This document shows positions 25,276 through 36,386 of a stretch of 64,000 nucleotides of DNA, piece after piece (the stretch's first letter is position 1; the number at the start of each line of letters is the position of its first letter). The stretch is from Diploscapter coronatus. Its lineage: Eukaryota > Nematoda > Chromadorea > Rhabditida > Rhabditidae. The notes under the pieces were generated by a model. The model did not search any database and was not told the origin of the DNA. It saw nothing but the letters and a program-made list of their open reading frames with translations. Position numbers and translations under genes: made by a program. The DNA lies in contig OZ038422.1 in the NCBI GenBank assembly GCA_964036155.1, positions 62,209,201 to 62,273,200 of the forward strand. The letters are read 5' to 3'.

Positions 25276-26045
25276 AGAGCATAGGCGAAATGCCCGCGTT
25301 TTGCGCGGATTTCCTCTCAGGATAATAGGAGATTTCACAAGGAATTTCGTCACGCCAATTTGAAGCGAAAATCACGTAGTTTTCAGCTTTTTTCTTGAAA
25401 ATATAATTTTGAAATCGATATGGTGACTCAGAAAAAGTGAGCATAATTATACTGAAGTTTGGGTAGGAATGAAGGTCTTTGAAAGTGAGATGGGGAAAGA
25501 CCTTGGAAAGTGACAAATGCATCTTTATTAGGAAGAAAGGGTACCCTTACGAAAACTTCTGAGTAAGAGAAAATTGTGATTCACCAAAAATATTGCCTTG
25601 GAAGACAGTTTTAAATCGAAAAAGGGCCGCGCATTTTCCGATTGTTTTGCTCAAAGTATGATCTAATCAGGTTGTACTTTCAGAGGCAAGATTTGAAAAT
25701 TGCATATCGAAAATCCAGGCCAGATCCTTGAAATTCTAAACTGGGGAAATTCGAGGGAAAATGAATTATCGTTCGCAACATTTCCAATGAGCATTCATCA
25801 TTTTTCGGGGTTTTTGGCTTTGCATTTCAAAATTTTCAAAAATGTAATTTCTTTGAATTTTCAAAGAATTTCCATAATTTATTGACAGTAAAAATCGGAG
25901 ACAGGCACTAAAATAATCAGAGAAAATGGAAAACTAACAGGGGATTAGAAAGTAAATAAGAGGATTTTCTCTAAAAAAGGTAGATATTATTGGGATTAAT
26001 CCGACGGCCCCATAACCATGGCAACTATGTTCGATATAGCTAATC

Positions 26046-26608
26046 AGGTTGCCTTTATTTTAGCATGGCTCAAGTGGAGACAGTGTAGTGGAGTGCTCTG
26101 CGACAAGAAGATGCCAACCAAGCTCAAGTCAAGAATCTACAGAACAGTGGTACGGCCAGTGGCTCTCTACGGATCGCAGACATGGCCAGTAACCAAGAAG
26201 GTCGAACAGAAGATGAGCGTGGCAGAAATGAAGATGGCACGATGGTCGCTGGGCGTCACAAGACTCGACAGGATCCCCAACACAGACATAAGGAAGAGAC
26301 TCGGGATCGCACCAATAGCCGACAAGATGCGAGAGTACCGCCTGAGATGGTATGGTCACGTGCTGCGACAAGACTCGAACCAAGTGGCAAGGACAGCATG
26401 GGATCTGGAGTTGGATGGTACCCGACCCCGCGGAAGACCGAAGACACGGTTCATCGACACCGTGAAGAAAGACATGACAGATGCGGGACTAAGGGAGAGA
26501 GACGCGAGAGATAGAAAGAGGTGGAGGGATAGGACCCATGTAGCAGACCCCTCCACATAGGGAAGAATGCTAGGAAAAAAAAAAAAAAAAAAAGGTTGCC
26601 TTTATTTG
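26046..26608. repeat. 15-base target-site duplication pair flanking the LINE
   Basis: AGGTTGCCTTTATTT is identical at 26046-26060 and 26594-26608; the second copy directly follows the poly-A tail. The length suits target-primed reverse transcription. Confidence 0.93.
26061..26593 (+). mobile_element. 5'-truncated LINE (non-LTR retrotransposon) insertion
   Basis: The open frame to 26560 encodes the C-terminal end of a LINE reverse-transcriptase polyprotein: RIYRTVVRPVALYGSQTW, LGVTRLDRIPNTDIRKRLG, EYRLRWYGHVLRQ and RPRGRPKTRFIDTVKKD. These are hallmark sequences downstream of the RT catalytic core; the catalytic YADD region and the endonuclease are absent, so it is a dead 3' fragment. It ends in a poly-A tract at about 26575-26594. 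The 15-base AGGTTGCCTTTATTT occurs on both sides (26046-26060 and 26594-26608) as a perfect target-site duplication. The intact frame and perfect duplication indicate a recent insertion. GC content is well above the flanks. Confidence 0.93.
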
Positions 26609-27300
26609 GCGTATGAATTATATCCTGGCAAAAGCAAAAATGAGAAAATAATTATCGTTAATTAAAATTAAACCTAGAAAGCACTTTCGTCAAATGAAAA
26701 TAAACTATAAGAGGGTAGGTCGAAAGACCTTCTGACGTTCGTCCTCCCTAGGTCTGATTAAAGTTGTCTATTAAAAACCGCACAATTAGGGATCGTCAAG
26801 CTCCGTCCCCTTACAAAACGCGGCATGGCATAAAAGCTGATAGTGTAGGACCTCAAAAACAGGAAACGAGTCTGTTCAGACTGCAAAGGCGCAAAAAGCT
26901 CAATCTAGATCGACGATAAACCCCACGAAACTGATCTGTGCCAGGAATCAGCTCATGGTTTTCATATTCGCACGCCGCCGTGGGATTGTGTATTGCAAAA
27001 ATACGGCCATTTTGAGATTGTGTTGAGTCATTTCTTCTGGGTTTGGGTAATTTTTTCGATTTGATCCACAAATAAGGACATTATGATTTTTTTTCTGACA
27101 TGGGGTATGTAAAAACTTGAAATTAGCATAACTTCGCCCACTTGCATTTTTTTACGAAAAATGGGTAGCACCATGAGAAATGATGAGACATTTTCAAGCA
27201 TATTAAACTTTTGCGAATATTTGCTTTCGTGAATAATCATGCTTTTCGCAATTGATGAAATAAAGATCTATTTTTGCGTTTGTTTCTTTTTGTTTCTCTT

Positions 27301-27433
27301 AGGGTGCACTTACAGAGTCGGTTCGGTTCGGGCAGACAAAAAAATAGCATGCGAAAGTGGGAGGCACGCTCTTTTCGTTTCTCACTTTCGCATACTATTT
27401 TTTTGCCTGCCCGAGCCGACTGTACACACCCTT
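27301..27433. repeat. Long palindromic element (hairpin MITE-like)
   Basis: Left arm 27301-27356 and right arm 27372-27433 are near-complete reverse complements. They share words such as CGGGCAGACAAAAAAATAG and its complement, and GCGAAAGTG and CACTTTCGC. The loop is only about 15 bases. The transcript would fold into one long stem. Confidence 0.85.
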
Positions 27434-27966
27434 TATTGATTTATGATAAATGTTATAACGAACTTTATCGCTTATTTTTCCTTACCAAGTCTAAACTTAT
27501 TGAAAATGGTACAAACTAACGACGATGTAATCGAGACAACTCACCATCAACATGAGAAATCTTATGGTAATTCATATATAAACGCTGTCAAAAAGTCCAC
27601 GAATTTGTCTTTTTTAACCCCTTTATTTCTCCATTTTATTTAGATTCTAAGCTAACTTTCTACAAATATGTGCTCATTTACAATTTTTTTTCGAAATATG
27701 TAACCAATTTATCGTTAGATTTGTGAATCAGGGCTGTGCTGAAAATGACAGAATGACGATATCAATAATTACAGATAGGGGAGGTGGCTAGGTAAGGGAG
27801 AAATAGCATGAGAAAAGAAGCGTACCGCCATACTGTCATTTCCAAGTTGCCATCGAAAAACTTATTAGCTGAGGAAATTCTTGGATGATAACTCCCTTTC
27901 ATTATCAAAAGATTGAGCAATTTGCGTTGTCTATCTGGCAATGCTCGAATTTTGCTCAGGCTTATT

Positions 27967-27987
27967 TCTCTCTCTCTCTCTCTCTCG
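27967..27987. repeat. (CT)n tract
   Basis: Ten CT units without interruption. Confidence 0.9.
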
Positions 27988-29829
27988 ATAATATGCTCAA
28001 ATGCCAAACTATTTATAAAAAGTCACTCTACTATTTGGCAATAGTCATGCATTTAGAGTTCCGTTCTCTATTCGAAATTATCATATAATTACTTCAAATT
28101 TCATCTTTATAGAAACTAATTGTAAGGATTTCTACGTACTTTATATACGAACATTTCTCACCTTTTCACAATCAACTAATATATGCACATACAGTGACTG
28201 ACGAAAGTTTGGAATATTCCTAAAATTTTTCCTAAAGATTTTTTTTTGGCTAAAACCCGTTAAGTATCCAGTTTTATACTAGAAATAATATTATCATCAT
28301 TTAGTATAACTTTGAAGAAATTTTTGTTTTTTTTTTTTGAGATACCATCTGCATACCATTAATAGCTAGACCCAAAAGTGTCTTCACAAAAGTTGCTCAT
28401 CGTTCAAGCTCTATCGATTGGTGTATCGTTTGGGTTTGTCCGACCGATTTTGTAAAAATTCGACTCTCGGGCCACGCCCATTTGACTGGTTTTTTCCTCA
28501 AAAGCTTCATCCTGATCTATGGTTTTTAGGACTGATTTGAGGGTAGTTTGATACGTAGAATCCGAATATAGTATTAGATTTTTGGAACTTTTTCCGGAAA
28601 ATCGATTTTCTGCAAAAAGTGGGGCTCGGCATACCCCCATTTTGACATCGAGATCCCTTCCCGCCCCAACAGGTGGTTGTTGCCCGGAAACCTATATACC
28701 AGAAGATGCGCAATTACATGGGCTACTTTATGCTTTTTAAATTTTTCGAAAATCTTTTAAAATAAAAGTTTTCTTTGTGCCGACTGCAGGCCATTTTTTC
28801 GCGAAAATCGAAAATTTTGCGTGGGCGTGGCTCCGCCCACATGAGGAGGCGGGGCCAAACAAATCCATTTTTGTGATTAGGATCCAAGGGAGTATCCACC
28901 CATATGGGTTGAGTCCGGATTCGAAATACTTTCGCAGTTGTCCGATTACTCTTTATATTTTGTTCGGGTTATTCAAAGAATGCGTCCTAAGATAGGGATA
29001 CAGATTTTATCATTACTGTTTCGGACGAGAAATAATGTCTTCTCCAATATTCATGCAAGATCGCATGACAAACAGTCCAGAAAGCGTAATTTTGGAGGAG
29101 AATTCTTCCATAGTTAAGCGCTGCACGCACTGGTCGGCATGTTATGCCATCTCCTCGCTCCCAGAAGTGTCGCGTCTTACAATTTTCATTAGAGAATCGA
29201 GACAGACTGCCTGCACATATTTTCACTGTTTTTCATCGATGAAATCACGAAGAAAACAAGAAATTTGAGTCGTGAGCGCGTTGTAGGCATTGCTCCGCGG
29301 TGAATCCGGTTTCGTTCGAATGCTCTATCATGCTTTAGTGAGTTCTGTAAAGAAAAATCAACTTAATTGCGTTAATTAACGATAATTGGTCGCTTCCTCT
29401 TTCCCTTTACGAAAATCAACTTTCTTTCCTTTTTCAGTGCGTGCTCTGCACTGGGGAACGGAAGTGGGCGTGGTCAGAGCGCTCAAAGCACCGTGATGTA
29501 GCGTTCTATTGAATTTTTATCAATGATTAAAAAGAAATCAGACTTGACTAATTTTATGCTTTTAGTGAGTCGTTCGAAAATTGTGATAAACAAGCGAAAA
29601 TTAAGCAATTTTGACGGATTCGTCATACTTCCTATTAAATTAAACCATTATCAATAAAATCATAAGTCCAAAAACTTTAAATATTCAAAATTTAAATGTA
29701 TGCATCATGCGCATGTCTGGCCAAATTAAAACTCAGTGATAGAAGCTCAGTATAAAAAGACTTGAAAAGATAGAAATGTTATATTTTTACGTTTAATTTT
29801 CTAAAATACGATAACATTTTTCTTTAGAA

Positions 29830-30822
29830 ATGCACCTTGCTACGGTAATCCTTATCCAGGCTTTAATCGTCTTTGTAGATGGCAGTTTTGTGAGCGGCGT
29901 AGTGAGCTTTGGGAAAGGATTCCTCAAAAGACTGGTATATATTTTATTTAGTTTCTAAAATATTAAAAGTAATACTCCAAAGTCGAATAAAGTGCTTTAT
30001 GAGTTTTAAAAAGACAACTTTAATTTGCCTATGTCGTTCTAAGCTGATTAATGGCCTTATGATTTTAGAGAAAGAATAAATTTTTATCAGACCTAGACAG
30101 ATTTTCAGCTAGAATAAAAAATTTAGGGGATAGGGTAAGCAAGACAGACTTTTCCCTAGGAAAGTAATATATACGGGGGTACGCAAAAATATTTTAGCTT
30201 AAATCTTGCCTAGGTCTGAGTTTTATAGAAATCGTACTTTTTTTTTTTTAAATAAATAAAAATTCTAAGCGCGAAGATGAGGTGCGGTGCCCCTCTATGA
30301 TAGGCAACAAATGCAACAGGCCGTCGATATTTCACTATTACGAATGTTGTGGTAATTCGAATTGCTGCGTCGTTTTACAGGTAGATTATTTTATCGGTCA
30401 ATGAAGCGACAGTTCGTGTGTCGAAGAGCGCCATACGGAAAATGTGCGTATATTGCGCGTTACGATCATGCACAAGGAGGGAAGCTAGAGCACAGAAAAA
30501 AGAGTCAACGAGAAATAATGGAAAGAGCGGTACGCAATTTACTGTCTCTCTTGCCTTTTCTTCCTACTTTTCAACACGCGAGCTTTCGCTTAATTTGATC
30601 GAAACAATAGTTTAATTCATAAATAATTGGACTTTCAGAATTTTTTAATTTTAGACCTGGTTTCAAGTCGTCCTTTTGTTGGTCGCCGTATTCGCATTTT
30701 TAATAGTCCTAGCCTTTATCTACTTTAAGTTGAAGGATAAATACAAGAAGGATCACCGCTATGGAAGCTTGCCGTATAATAATTGGCCCATAGAAAAAGA
30801 CACCGGGTTTTCTAAGAAATAG
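29830..30822 (+). CDS. DUF2650-type small Cys-rich membrane protein (copy B)
   Basis: Three exons, phase 0 throughout: 29830-29934, 30270-30380 and 30655-30822, giving 127 residues. A signal peptide (MHLATVILIQALIVFVDG) is followed by the Cys-rich ectodomain (RCPSMIGNKCNRPSIFHYYECCG, NCCVVLQ) and a membrane helix in VVLLLVAVFAFLIVLAFIYF. The tail is basic. HYYECCG and LQ-intron-TW are shared with copy A at 21614-22312, showing common descent. The ATG is 2 bases after TTTCTTTAG, a probable trans-splice site. Oddities: intron 2 carries a MITE-like palindrome, and the last codons (IEKDTGFSKK, stop) lie in the left arm of an inverted repeat whose right arm is at 30853-30868, so the C-terminus seems to be recruited from a repeat. 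Copy A has no such extension. Confidence 0.87.
30391..30606 (+). mobile_element. MITE-like palindromic element, copy 1 (in intron)
   Basis: Terminal inverted repeats: ATCGGTCAATGAAGCGACAG at the left and its degenerate complement (CTTTCGCTTAATTTGATCGA) at the right. The internal sequence matches the element at 53521-53720 on the opposite strand (shared words GAGTCA-CG-GAAA, AAGAG-GGTACGCAAT, CTTTCGCTTA/CTTTCACTTA). No coding capacity. It sits inside intron 2 of the DUF2650-type gene. Confidence 0.8.
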
Positions 30823-30868
30823 TATGGGGAGGCAAGATAGGAAAAGAAAAAGCCGGTGTCTTTTTCTA
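30791..30868. repeat. Inverted repeat overlapping a gene end
   Basis: TAGAAAAAGACACCGG at 30791-30806 is the exact reverse complement of 30853-30868. The left arm is coding, the right arm is 3' flank. Confidence 0.88.
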
Positions 30869-31115
30869 GGAGCCTAATCATTGATAAAAATCCGATATAA
30901 TTATCACAAAATTTGTATATTTTTGTTGACATAACTTTTGCACTTGTAAATAAACTTTTCATTTTCAACAACAACAAATTTAAATTCCAACAATCTTGGC
31001 CTATTTTTGATGGCTCACTATAAACCTCACTCAACTTGATGAGAAAATAGGAGTGTTCATAAATAGTGCGTAAAGTTAAAATTAAGTAAGATTTATAGTA
31101 AGCACAATTTTTCAC

Positions 31116-34100
31116 TTATTCCGAGACGATAGCCTGAATCTTTCTGGGTGACGCGAAAATCGACTTGGTCATTTGAGCTCCGAACACGTTTTGCATCCTC
31201 AAATTGTCAGAGTCCGTGAAAAGGAGAATTATCTAAAATTTTCCAATTTTAAATACTTTACTTTTTAAATAGGCCCTTTAGGTACAGAAGATCATATTTG
31301 AAATAGCAATTGATAAAAATAGTAGAATGAAGATAACAATGCATTCAAAACTTAGGTAACTAAATTCGATACTACCGTACTACTTTTATTCATTGGGCCT
31401 GGAGTTGAAAATATTTTCTTTAAAGCCAACCTTAATTTTTCTGCCCGCTTCTCGACTCCACATGTTGATAAACTCGGTGTAAAACAAGGGATGCGAAGGA
31501 ATCTGGTAGAAAATCAGCTGTTTGATTCCCTGAAAATCAAATTTTCAAGAAAAAATGTCAAAATTTAAAAATATATATACCCTTAAAATTCGCCGATTGA
31601 AGAAGTGGAATCTTTCAGTGACGACGAGGGCGTTTTTTCGACCATGGAAAAACATGTCCCTGGCTCGGAGGACCTGAAATTAAAAAAAAATATTCTTTAA
31701 AGTTCGTTTCTTATTTATATTTTTATCTTTAAAATTCAAACCTTGTTGTCCGGTGCATATTCATGGCAGGACACGAAGCTGTCGTTCCGGTTCTTCAGAA
31801 AATTGCGGACTCGGACGAAATCGAAGTACGACGAAATGAACAGGCACGAGCCTTCGGGCAAGATTCCAGTTAGCTGGAATTTTTTTGTATTTAAAAAAAA
31901 TCCAAATTTTTACCGTTTTGAAATAATTGAGCCGTTCATCAGACTGGGTTGATCCTTTCGGCACGGAAAATCGGTGAAGTTCTTGACAGCACGGGACGTC
32001 GATCTGAAAATTTTAAAAGTAAAAAAGAAAAATTACAAATAATTACCATCGAAAAAGTTCCTTTCAGAATCGGTTGATGCATGACAAGACCTTTGTGGGA
32101 CTTCGCTTTCTCCAACATCAGGGCCCAAAAGAGTTCGTTTTGATGCTTGGAAAACAGGAGGAGTTGAGCGAAGTGAGGGGCGTTGCCTTCTAAAAATAAA
32201 AATATAGTTTGTAAAAATGATATATTAAATTCAGAGCAATCAAGAACTCCAGTAATGCTTTAAATTAAAAACTCCCTACCCAAATACAGATTCCTGACCC
32301 TGGAAATGTCGGTATCGATTTTCGTTGGCTGCGAATGAATCGAGTCGAAAATCAGAGTGATGTGCTCCCAATTTTGCTGAAGCATGATGTCGGCCTGGAT
32401 TTTTAAATTAAAAGACTAGAATTGGAAAATGAAATTCTGATTCCCTACCCTATCAATGATGACCATCTGAAGACTAGATAGCAGATGGCTCTCCTTTCCT
32501 TCGTCGCCATTCAGAATCATTCTGAAAAAAATCGATTTTTTATTTCTAGAACAAAGTTAAAGGGTGTCCTGGAAAATATCGAATTTGTAAAATGTCCTAA
32601 AACATACCGTAACCCTAAAGGCGAGCAGAGAAGTATGTCAGAGAGGTGGAACGGCTCGAATAGTTTCAACGTTTTCTTCGAGATCGCGATTCCCAGCCGA
32701 AAGCAATCGTCGTTATTCCCTTCTAGAAGCTCCTGAAAATTAAAGGTTCTGGAATTTTCTGGAAGAGAAAAAATCCCTAGAAGTTTAAAAATTTTGACTC
32801 TTCTAGAGCCCTGAAAAATACCTTATGATCTTCAGGCAAATCGACTTTGTCAGTCAAGTCCTTGGCTCCTCCCGTGAACTCAGCCTCAAAACGGTGACTA
32901 TTCCAGACTTCGGTTTTTGAATCTGAAAATTAAAAAATAAGGAAAAGAAATTTTGTAAATATTCACTAGGCAATAAAATTCCTAGCTGTTTTCTATCTTT
33001 TGAATTTTTTTATCTATGCCTTATTATTTTCGAATTTTATAAATAGCCCGAAAAAATCATAAATTTAAAAAATAAATATATTACCATCCCCATAGATGAT
33101 TTTCTTGAGTCGTTGCACGAAGTCGTAAGCGTCCTTTTTGAAGGGGCACAAAACCAAGGCGATCGGCCGAACGAAGCCCTGATCTCGCAAGGATTCAACC
33201 AGATCCTCGGGAATCTCTCCCTGAAATTATTCTAATTTGCTTTATTTTTGTTTTTTAATTATTTTAGTTTTTCTTTTTTAATTTAAAATAAATTACCTGA
33301 GTTTTAGCCGCTTCCAATTTCTGTTTATTCTTGACGATGCGATTTTTGTAGTGAATCAAATGGTTCATCAAATGCGCCGTATAAATGGACTGAAATTAAA
33401 AAGTTTTTTTTTCTTTTTTTCAAATTTTACCCTATATTCCTTGGAAGAAGTAACAGCGTAGAGATCCATGTATTTGCAGATGGCTTGAAAAACCGCGTCC
33501 CTTTCCGGTTCATTCGGGTTTACTTCGGATTCTGAAAACAAAAAAAACGTTTTTTTTTTTTTATTTTCAAAAATCTGACCTATCAAATTTCCGAAATTCG
33601 TGGCCAGCTTTTCGCTCCAACCGAAACTTTCCGGAGTCAATTTAACGTTTGGATCAAACTGAACAAACGATGTTTTTAAAAATAATCTTAAAACCTAAAA
33701 TACCAATTCGTCCTGACCAGCTCCCTTGTACTCCAGAAATTTGCCGTATCCCTGAATCGCATGCCGTTTGATCGTTCGACTGCTGGCGCTCTGACTCAGT
33801 AGGACTTTTGCCGGTTCGTCCAGTGGGAAATTGATGAAGGTTTCGAACCCGTTCGTGGTCTGAATTTTTCCCAAAACCTATCAATCTTCTCATCTTTTAT
33901 CAGGTTTGTTCTTCATAATTGATAAAACTTGATTTTCTACAGTAAATAGTGAAAGTTTTGTAAAATAGATTAAGAAAAACAGGACATTTCAAGTGTTTTC
34001 TTCGAGGATCTCTAAAATCCATTAAGTCCCCCACTTAATTGCAACAAGTACCTCTCTGGTCTCCCTTGATTTCTTCACATCTTCACTCGAAGTCGACGCT

Positions 34101-34148
34101 TCCTGTTCGCCTTCGATTTTCCGTTTTTTCGCCGATTTTGGGGCCATT
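31116..34148 (-). CDS. UTP25: UTP25 (digestive organ expansion factor homologue), SSU processome component
   Basis: About 15 exons joined by short introns give roughly 590 residues. The N-terminus is Lys-rich and nuclear-like (MAPKSAKKRKIEGEQE). Recognisable family segments in order: SRTIKRHAIQGYGKF, NHLIHYKNRIVKNKQKL, RPIALVLCPFKKDAYDFVQR, FRLGIAISKKTLKLFEPF, SDILLCSPLGLRMVLG, LSSLQMVIIDRADIMLQQNW, DISRVRNLYL, ISSYFDFVRVRNFLKNRN and IKQLIFYQIPSHPLFYTE. These match UTP25/DEF, a degenerate DEAD-box-like nucleolar protein for 18S rRNA maturation; the motif-II position reads DRAD rather than DEAD, as expected for a non-helicase relative. It starts 5 bases after TTTTCCAG. It is divergent from cuc-1 with 225 bases between the starts. 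N-terminal acidic regions found in larger homologues are reduced. Confidence 0.93.
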
Positions 34149-34373
34149 TTTCCTGGAAAATCGACGATTTTTTCCTAAAAATTACTCAAAACTCGTAATG
34201 GTTTCTTATGGCAAAATAGGACACGGCTCGAATTGCAGAGGCCCCGCCCCCTCGCCTTTTTTGCTGTTATCTATCTATCTGTCTGTTTGCCAGGGCATTT
34301 CGGATCGGCGACTTCGGACTTTTGCCCTATTTTGGTCGAAAATCGACAACGCTCGCTTCAGGAATTTCGGAAA
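34149..34373. promoter_or_regulatory. Bidirectional promoter interval UTP25 / cuc-1
   Basis: 225 bases between divergent ATGs. It contains a GC box-like CCCCGCCCCCTCG and a TATC repeat (TTATCTATCTATCTGTCTG, GATA-like on the other strand). Acceptor-like sites for both genes (GCTTCAG for cuc-1, TTTTCCAG for UTP25) lie at its edges, so little room remains for separate promoters. Confidence 0.55.
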
Positions 34374-34983
34374 ATGCCTCAGGTTGGTCGGGTTTTTAAA
34401 ATTAAAAATCGTTTTCTTTCTAAACAAAGGCCATTTTTAGAAATAATAAAATTCGATTTTTCCTGAAAAAAAGAAAATTCAATTTTTAAAGAAAAAAATT
34501 CTAATTTTTCTTTCAGAAAAAATATAAATTTCGTTTTTAGTACGTCTTCGAAATGGCCATGACGTGCGGCGGGTGCGCGAATTCGGCGCGAAAAGTGCTC
34601 GGAAAATTGGGAGGTCAGAGTTTCTTTCATTTTTATCGATTTTCAAAAATCTCATATGTTCACGAAAATTTCCAACAAGTATGACATCGCATTGTTTCAC
34701 AAAATTGAGTTACTAATCGTGACCAATTTTTGATAGATTTGTCAGGGTTTGCAAGTTTAGAAAAAAATTGTTTATAGTTTCAAAAAAGATTTTCTTTTTC
34801 CATATATTTCATCTCAAAAATTCGGGAATAACTTTAAAAAATCATTTTTTTTTTTTAGATAAAGTCCGATTAGACGATATAAACCTGGAGTCTCGGACGA
34901 TCACCGTTACGACGGACCTGCCCCCGACAGAGGTACTCGACACGCTCAAAAAGACCGGCAAAGAGGTCAAATTAGTCAGCTAA
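34374..34983 (+). CDS. cuc-1: ATX1-type cytosolic copper chaperone
   Basis: Three exons with agreeing phases (34374-34382, 34541-34613, 34859-34983), encoding 68 residues, the normal length for ATOX1/Atx1. The protein starts MPQYVFEMAMTCGGCANSAR; MTCGGC is the MxCxxC copper-binding motif in the first loop. It is followed by the second helix and strands (LGDKVRLDDINLES, TITVTTDLPP), and Lys-rich helix 2 (LKKTGKEVK), where Atx1 proteins carry the conserved Lys. The role is Cu(I) delivery to the copper P-type ATPase of the secretory pathway. The first exon codes for only three residues, a micro-exon that is easily missed. An acceptor-like GCTTCAG precedes the ATG by 13 bases. Confidence 0.96.
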
Positions 34984-35439
34984 ACACAACACTGCCACTT
35001 TTACAATGCTACCAAATGGGCATGGCTCAAGCCCCACCCACCAAATTATCGATTTTTCATTGAAAATACGACTTTTAAAACCGCCAATCTTTTACCCTAT
35101 CATTTAAATGCATTCCATAAACTACACATTATTTATTTCTTATAAATCAGTATTTTCATCTGTCTGGAATAACTCTTGACGATAACTTAGCCATTGTAAA
35201 AATACATGAGGTTGTGCTTCAGAGAAATTCTCAAGAAATCTTTCATAATTGTGAAATTTTTAAAGATGCTGGCTTCAGATATGAATAAATTTGGTTTACT
35301 TCTGAGATTTAAAGCTCGAAATTCAGAGAAAAAATCACGAAACTCGAAAATAAGTGAAATTCAATAAGTTCTACTCGTAGGTTCGGAGACAGTAATAAAT
35401 TAAGAAGTCCTAGGAAGATAATCACAAGATCCAAAAAGA
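34984..35439. other. Convergent 3' ends, cuc-1 and TP53I13-like gene
   Basis: 456 bases between convergent stops, AT-rich, with no recognisable feature beyond expected 3' UTR and polyadenylation sequence. Confidence 0.4.
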
Positions 35440-36386
35440 TTAGGGTATGTACGTATAGCAGACGTTATTGTCCATGGCATCGTTAACTATACGAGCTGGC
35501 ATGATTAGATATTCATCATAGAGCCCATCTCTTTCTATATCTTCAGGGGCTCGGCGGGAGAAATTCTTGAAAATCGATGTTTCAAATTTTCCAAAATTCG
35601 AAAATTTTAAAACCTTGATAAATCCTAGCGTCATTTGCTCATTCACGTAGTTCATCTCCATTTTGGCGCCCCAACCTACCAAGGCTAAGGGCTAAAAATA
35701 GATTTTTCAAAAATGCTTGTAATATAATTACAATACCTTATCTCTGCTCAATTTTTTATAGGGAGTAACGACATGTCGATATAAACATCCAGTAACAATT
35801 TTCCTCAGAGTGGAAACTTCGTTAGGGTCGGCACAGGGGTGATATAGCATAACGATAGCACCGTGCTCCAAATTATGAAGCCACCGTTGCACCGGAACAT
35901 ACAAATATTCTCCGAATCTAGCCCAATTAGGCCGGTGGTCGCCTCTAATCAGATAATTGGGGTAATTAATAGACTTGATTAGGGTAATTAATTACCTAAC
36001 TGGAATGGTATCTTCATAAACCAATTCGCCGTTCATACATTTGTGGCTAACTTGATCGGTCCTAGGGTTGTACGAAGAATTTATAGCTACCATATCAAAA
36101 ATCGTGGGTTGGATGCTCTAAAAATTGAATTTTCAAAAATTCCCTGCTTTTTTAACCTTTTTAATCGGATAAAACTCCTGACTTTGGCAGGTAAAAACCG
36201 AAAAGTCTTTCGGATTCCAGTCGACTTCCAAATCTGTCTAAAAATTCAATTTTTTCCAAAAAAAAAAAGGCAAAATGATACCTTGGCATCGTCACAAGTG
36301 GTCAGTTTACCCATTACCGCGCCCATGTAGCCATCCGATTTGGTAGCCAATCCCAGAATCAATAATACCCATTTACAAGTACCCAT
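35440..36386 (-). CDS. TP53I13-like secreted or luminal protein
   Basis: Six exons (first ATG at 36386, 3 bases after ACTTCAG) give about 240 residues. A short hydrophobic start (KWVLLILGLATKSDGY) acts as signal peptide. Motifs in order: LEVDWNPKDFSVFTC, MNGELVYEDTIPVRGDHRPNW, RFGEYLYVPVQRWLHNLEHG, AIVMLYHPCADP, LVGWGAKMEMNYVNEQM and a C-terminal acidic DIERDGLYDEY. The block GDHRPNWA-GEY-Y-P-QRWLHNLEHG--V-LYHPC is the hallmark of the animal tumor-protein-p53-inducible-protein-13-like family (relative of DUF3105). Biochemical role unknown. No transmembrane anchor is evident at the C-terminus, unlike the vertebrate protein, so it is probably soluble in the secretory pathway or secreted. Confidence 0.85.

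Larger units (their letters stand above)
22313..26060. other. Gene-poor, simple-repeat-rich region
   Basis: 3.7 kb with no supported gene. It contains (GA)n tracts at 22791-22838 and 24312-24336 and a purine-biased stretch at 23300-24250 whose open frames are hydrophobic shadows on the minus strand. A GC-rich patch near 25000 carries opposed CCAAT motifs. A 146-codon open frame at 24835-25275 overlaps that patch. Confidence 0.45.
26609..29829. other. Gene-poor region with hairpin repeat and possible decayed elements
   Basis: Contains a large palindrome (27301-27433), a CT run (27967-27987) and a moderately GC-rich patch at 28400-29300. That patch has several GGGCGTGGC/GCCACGCCC words and no intact frame. 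The sequence TACAGTGACTGACGAAAG near 28191 looks like a Tc1/mariner end, but no partner was found. No gene is supported. Confidence 0.45.

Noticed and set aside
26018..26060. ATG at 26018 as the start of the LINE-derived protein
   Set aside because: It lies in the host flank before the insertion point; the element is 5'-truncated and has no start of its own.
26853..27071. Possible structured RNA in a less AT-rich stretch
   Set aside because: I compared it by eye with common snRNA landmarks on both strands and found no Sm site or conserved box; not supportable without covariance search.
28191..29268. Possible Tc1/mariner element with an end near 28191 and a transposase-like frame at 29035-29268
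   Set aside because: TACAGTGACTGACGAAAG looks like a mariner end, and the frame contains IFMQD, but no matching inverted end was found and the rest of the frame does not follow transposase motifs.
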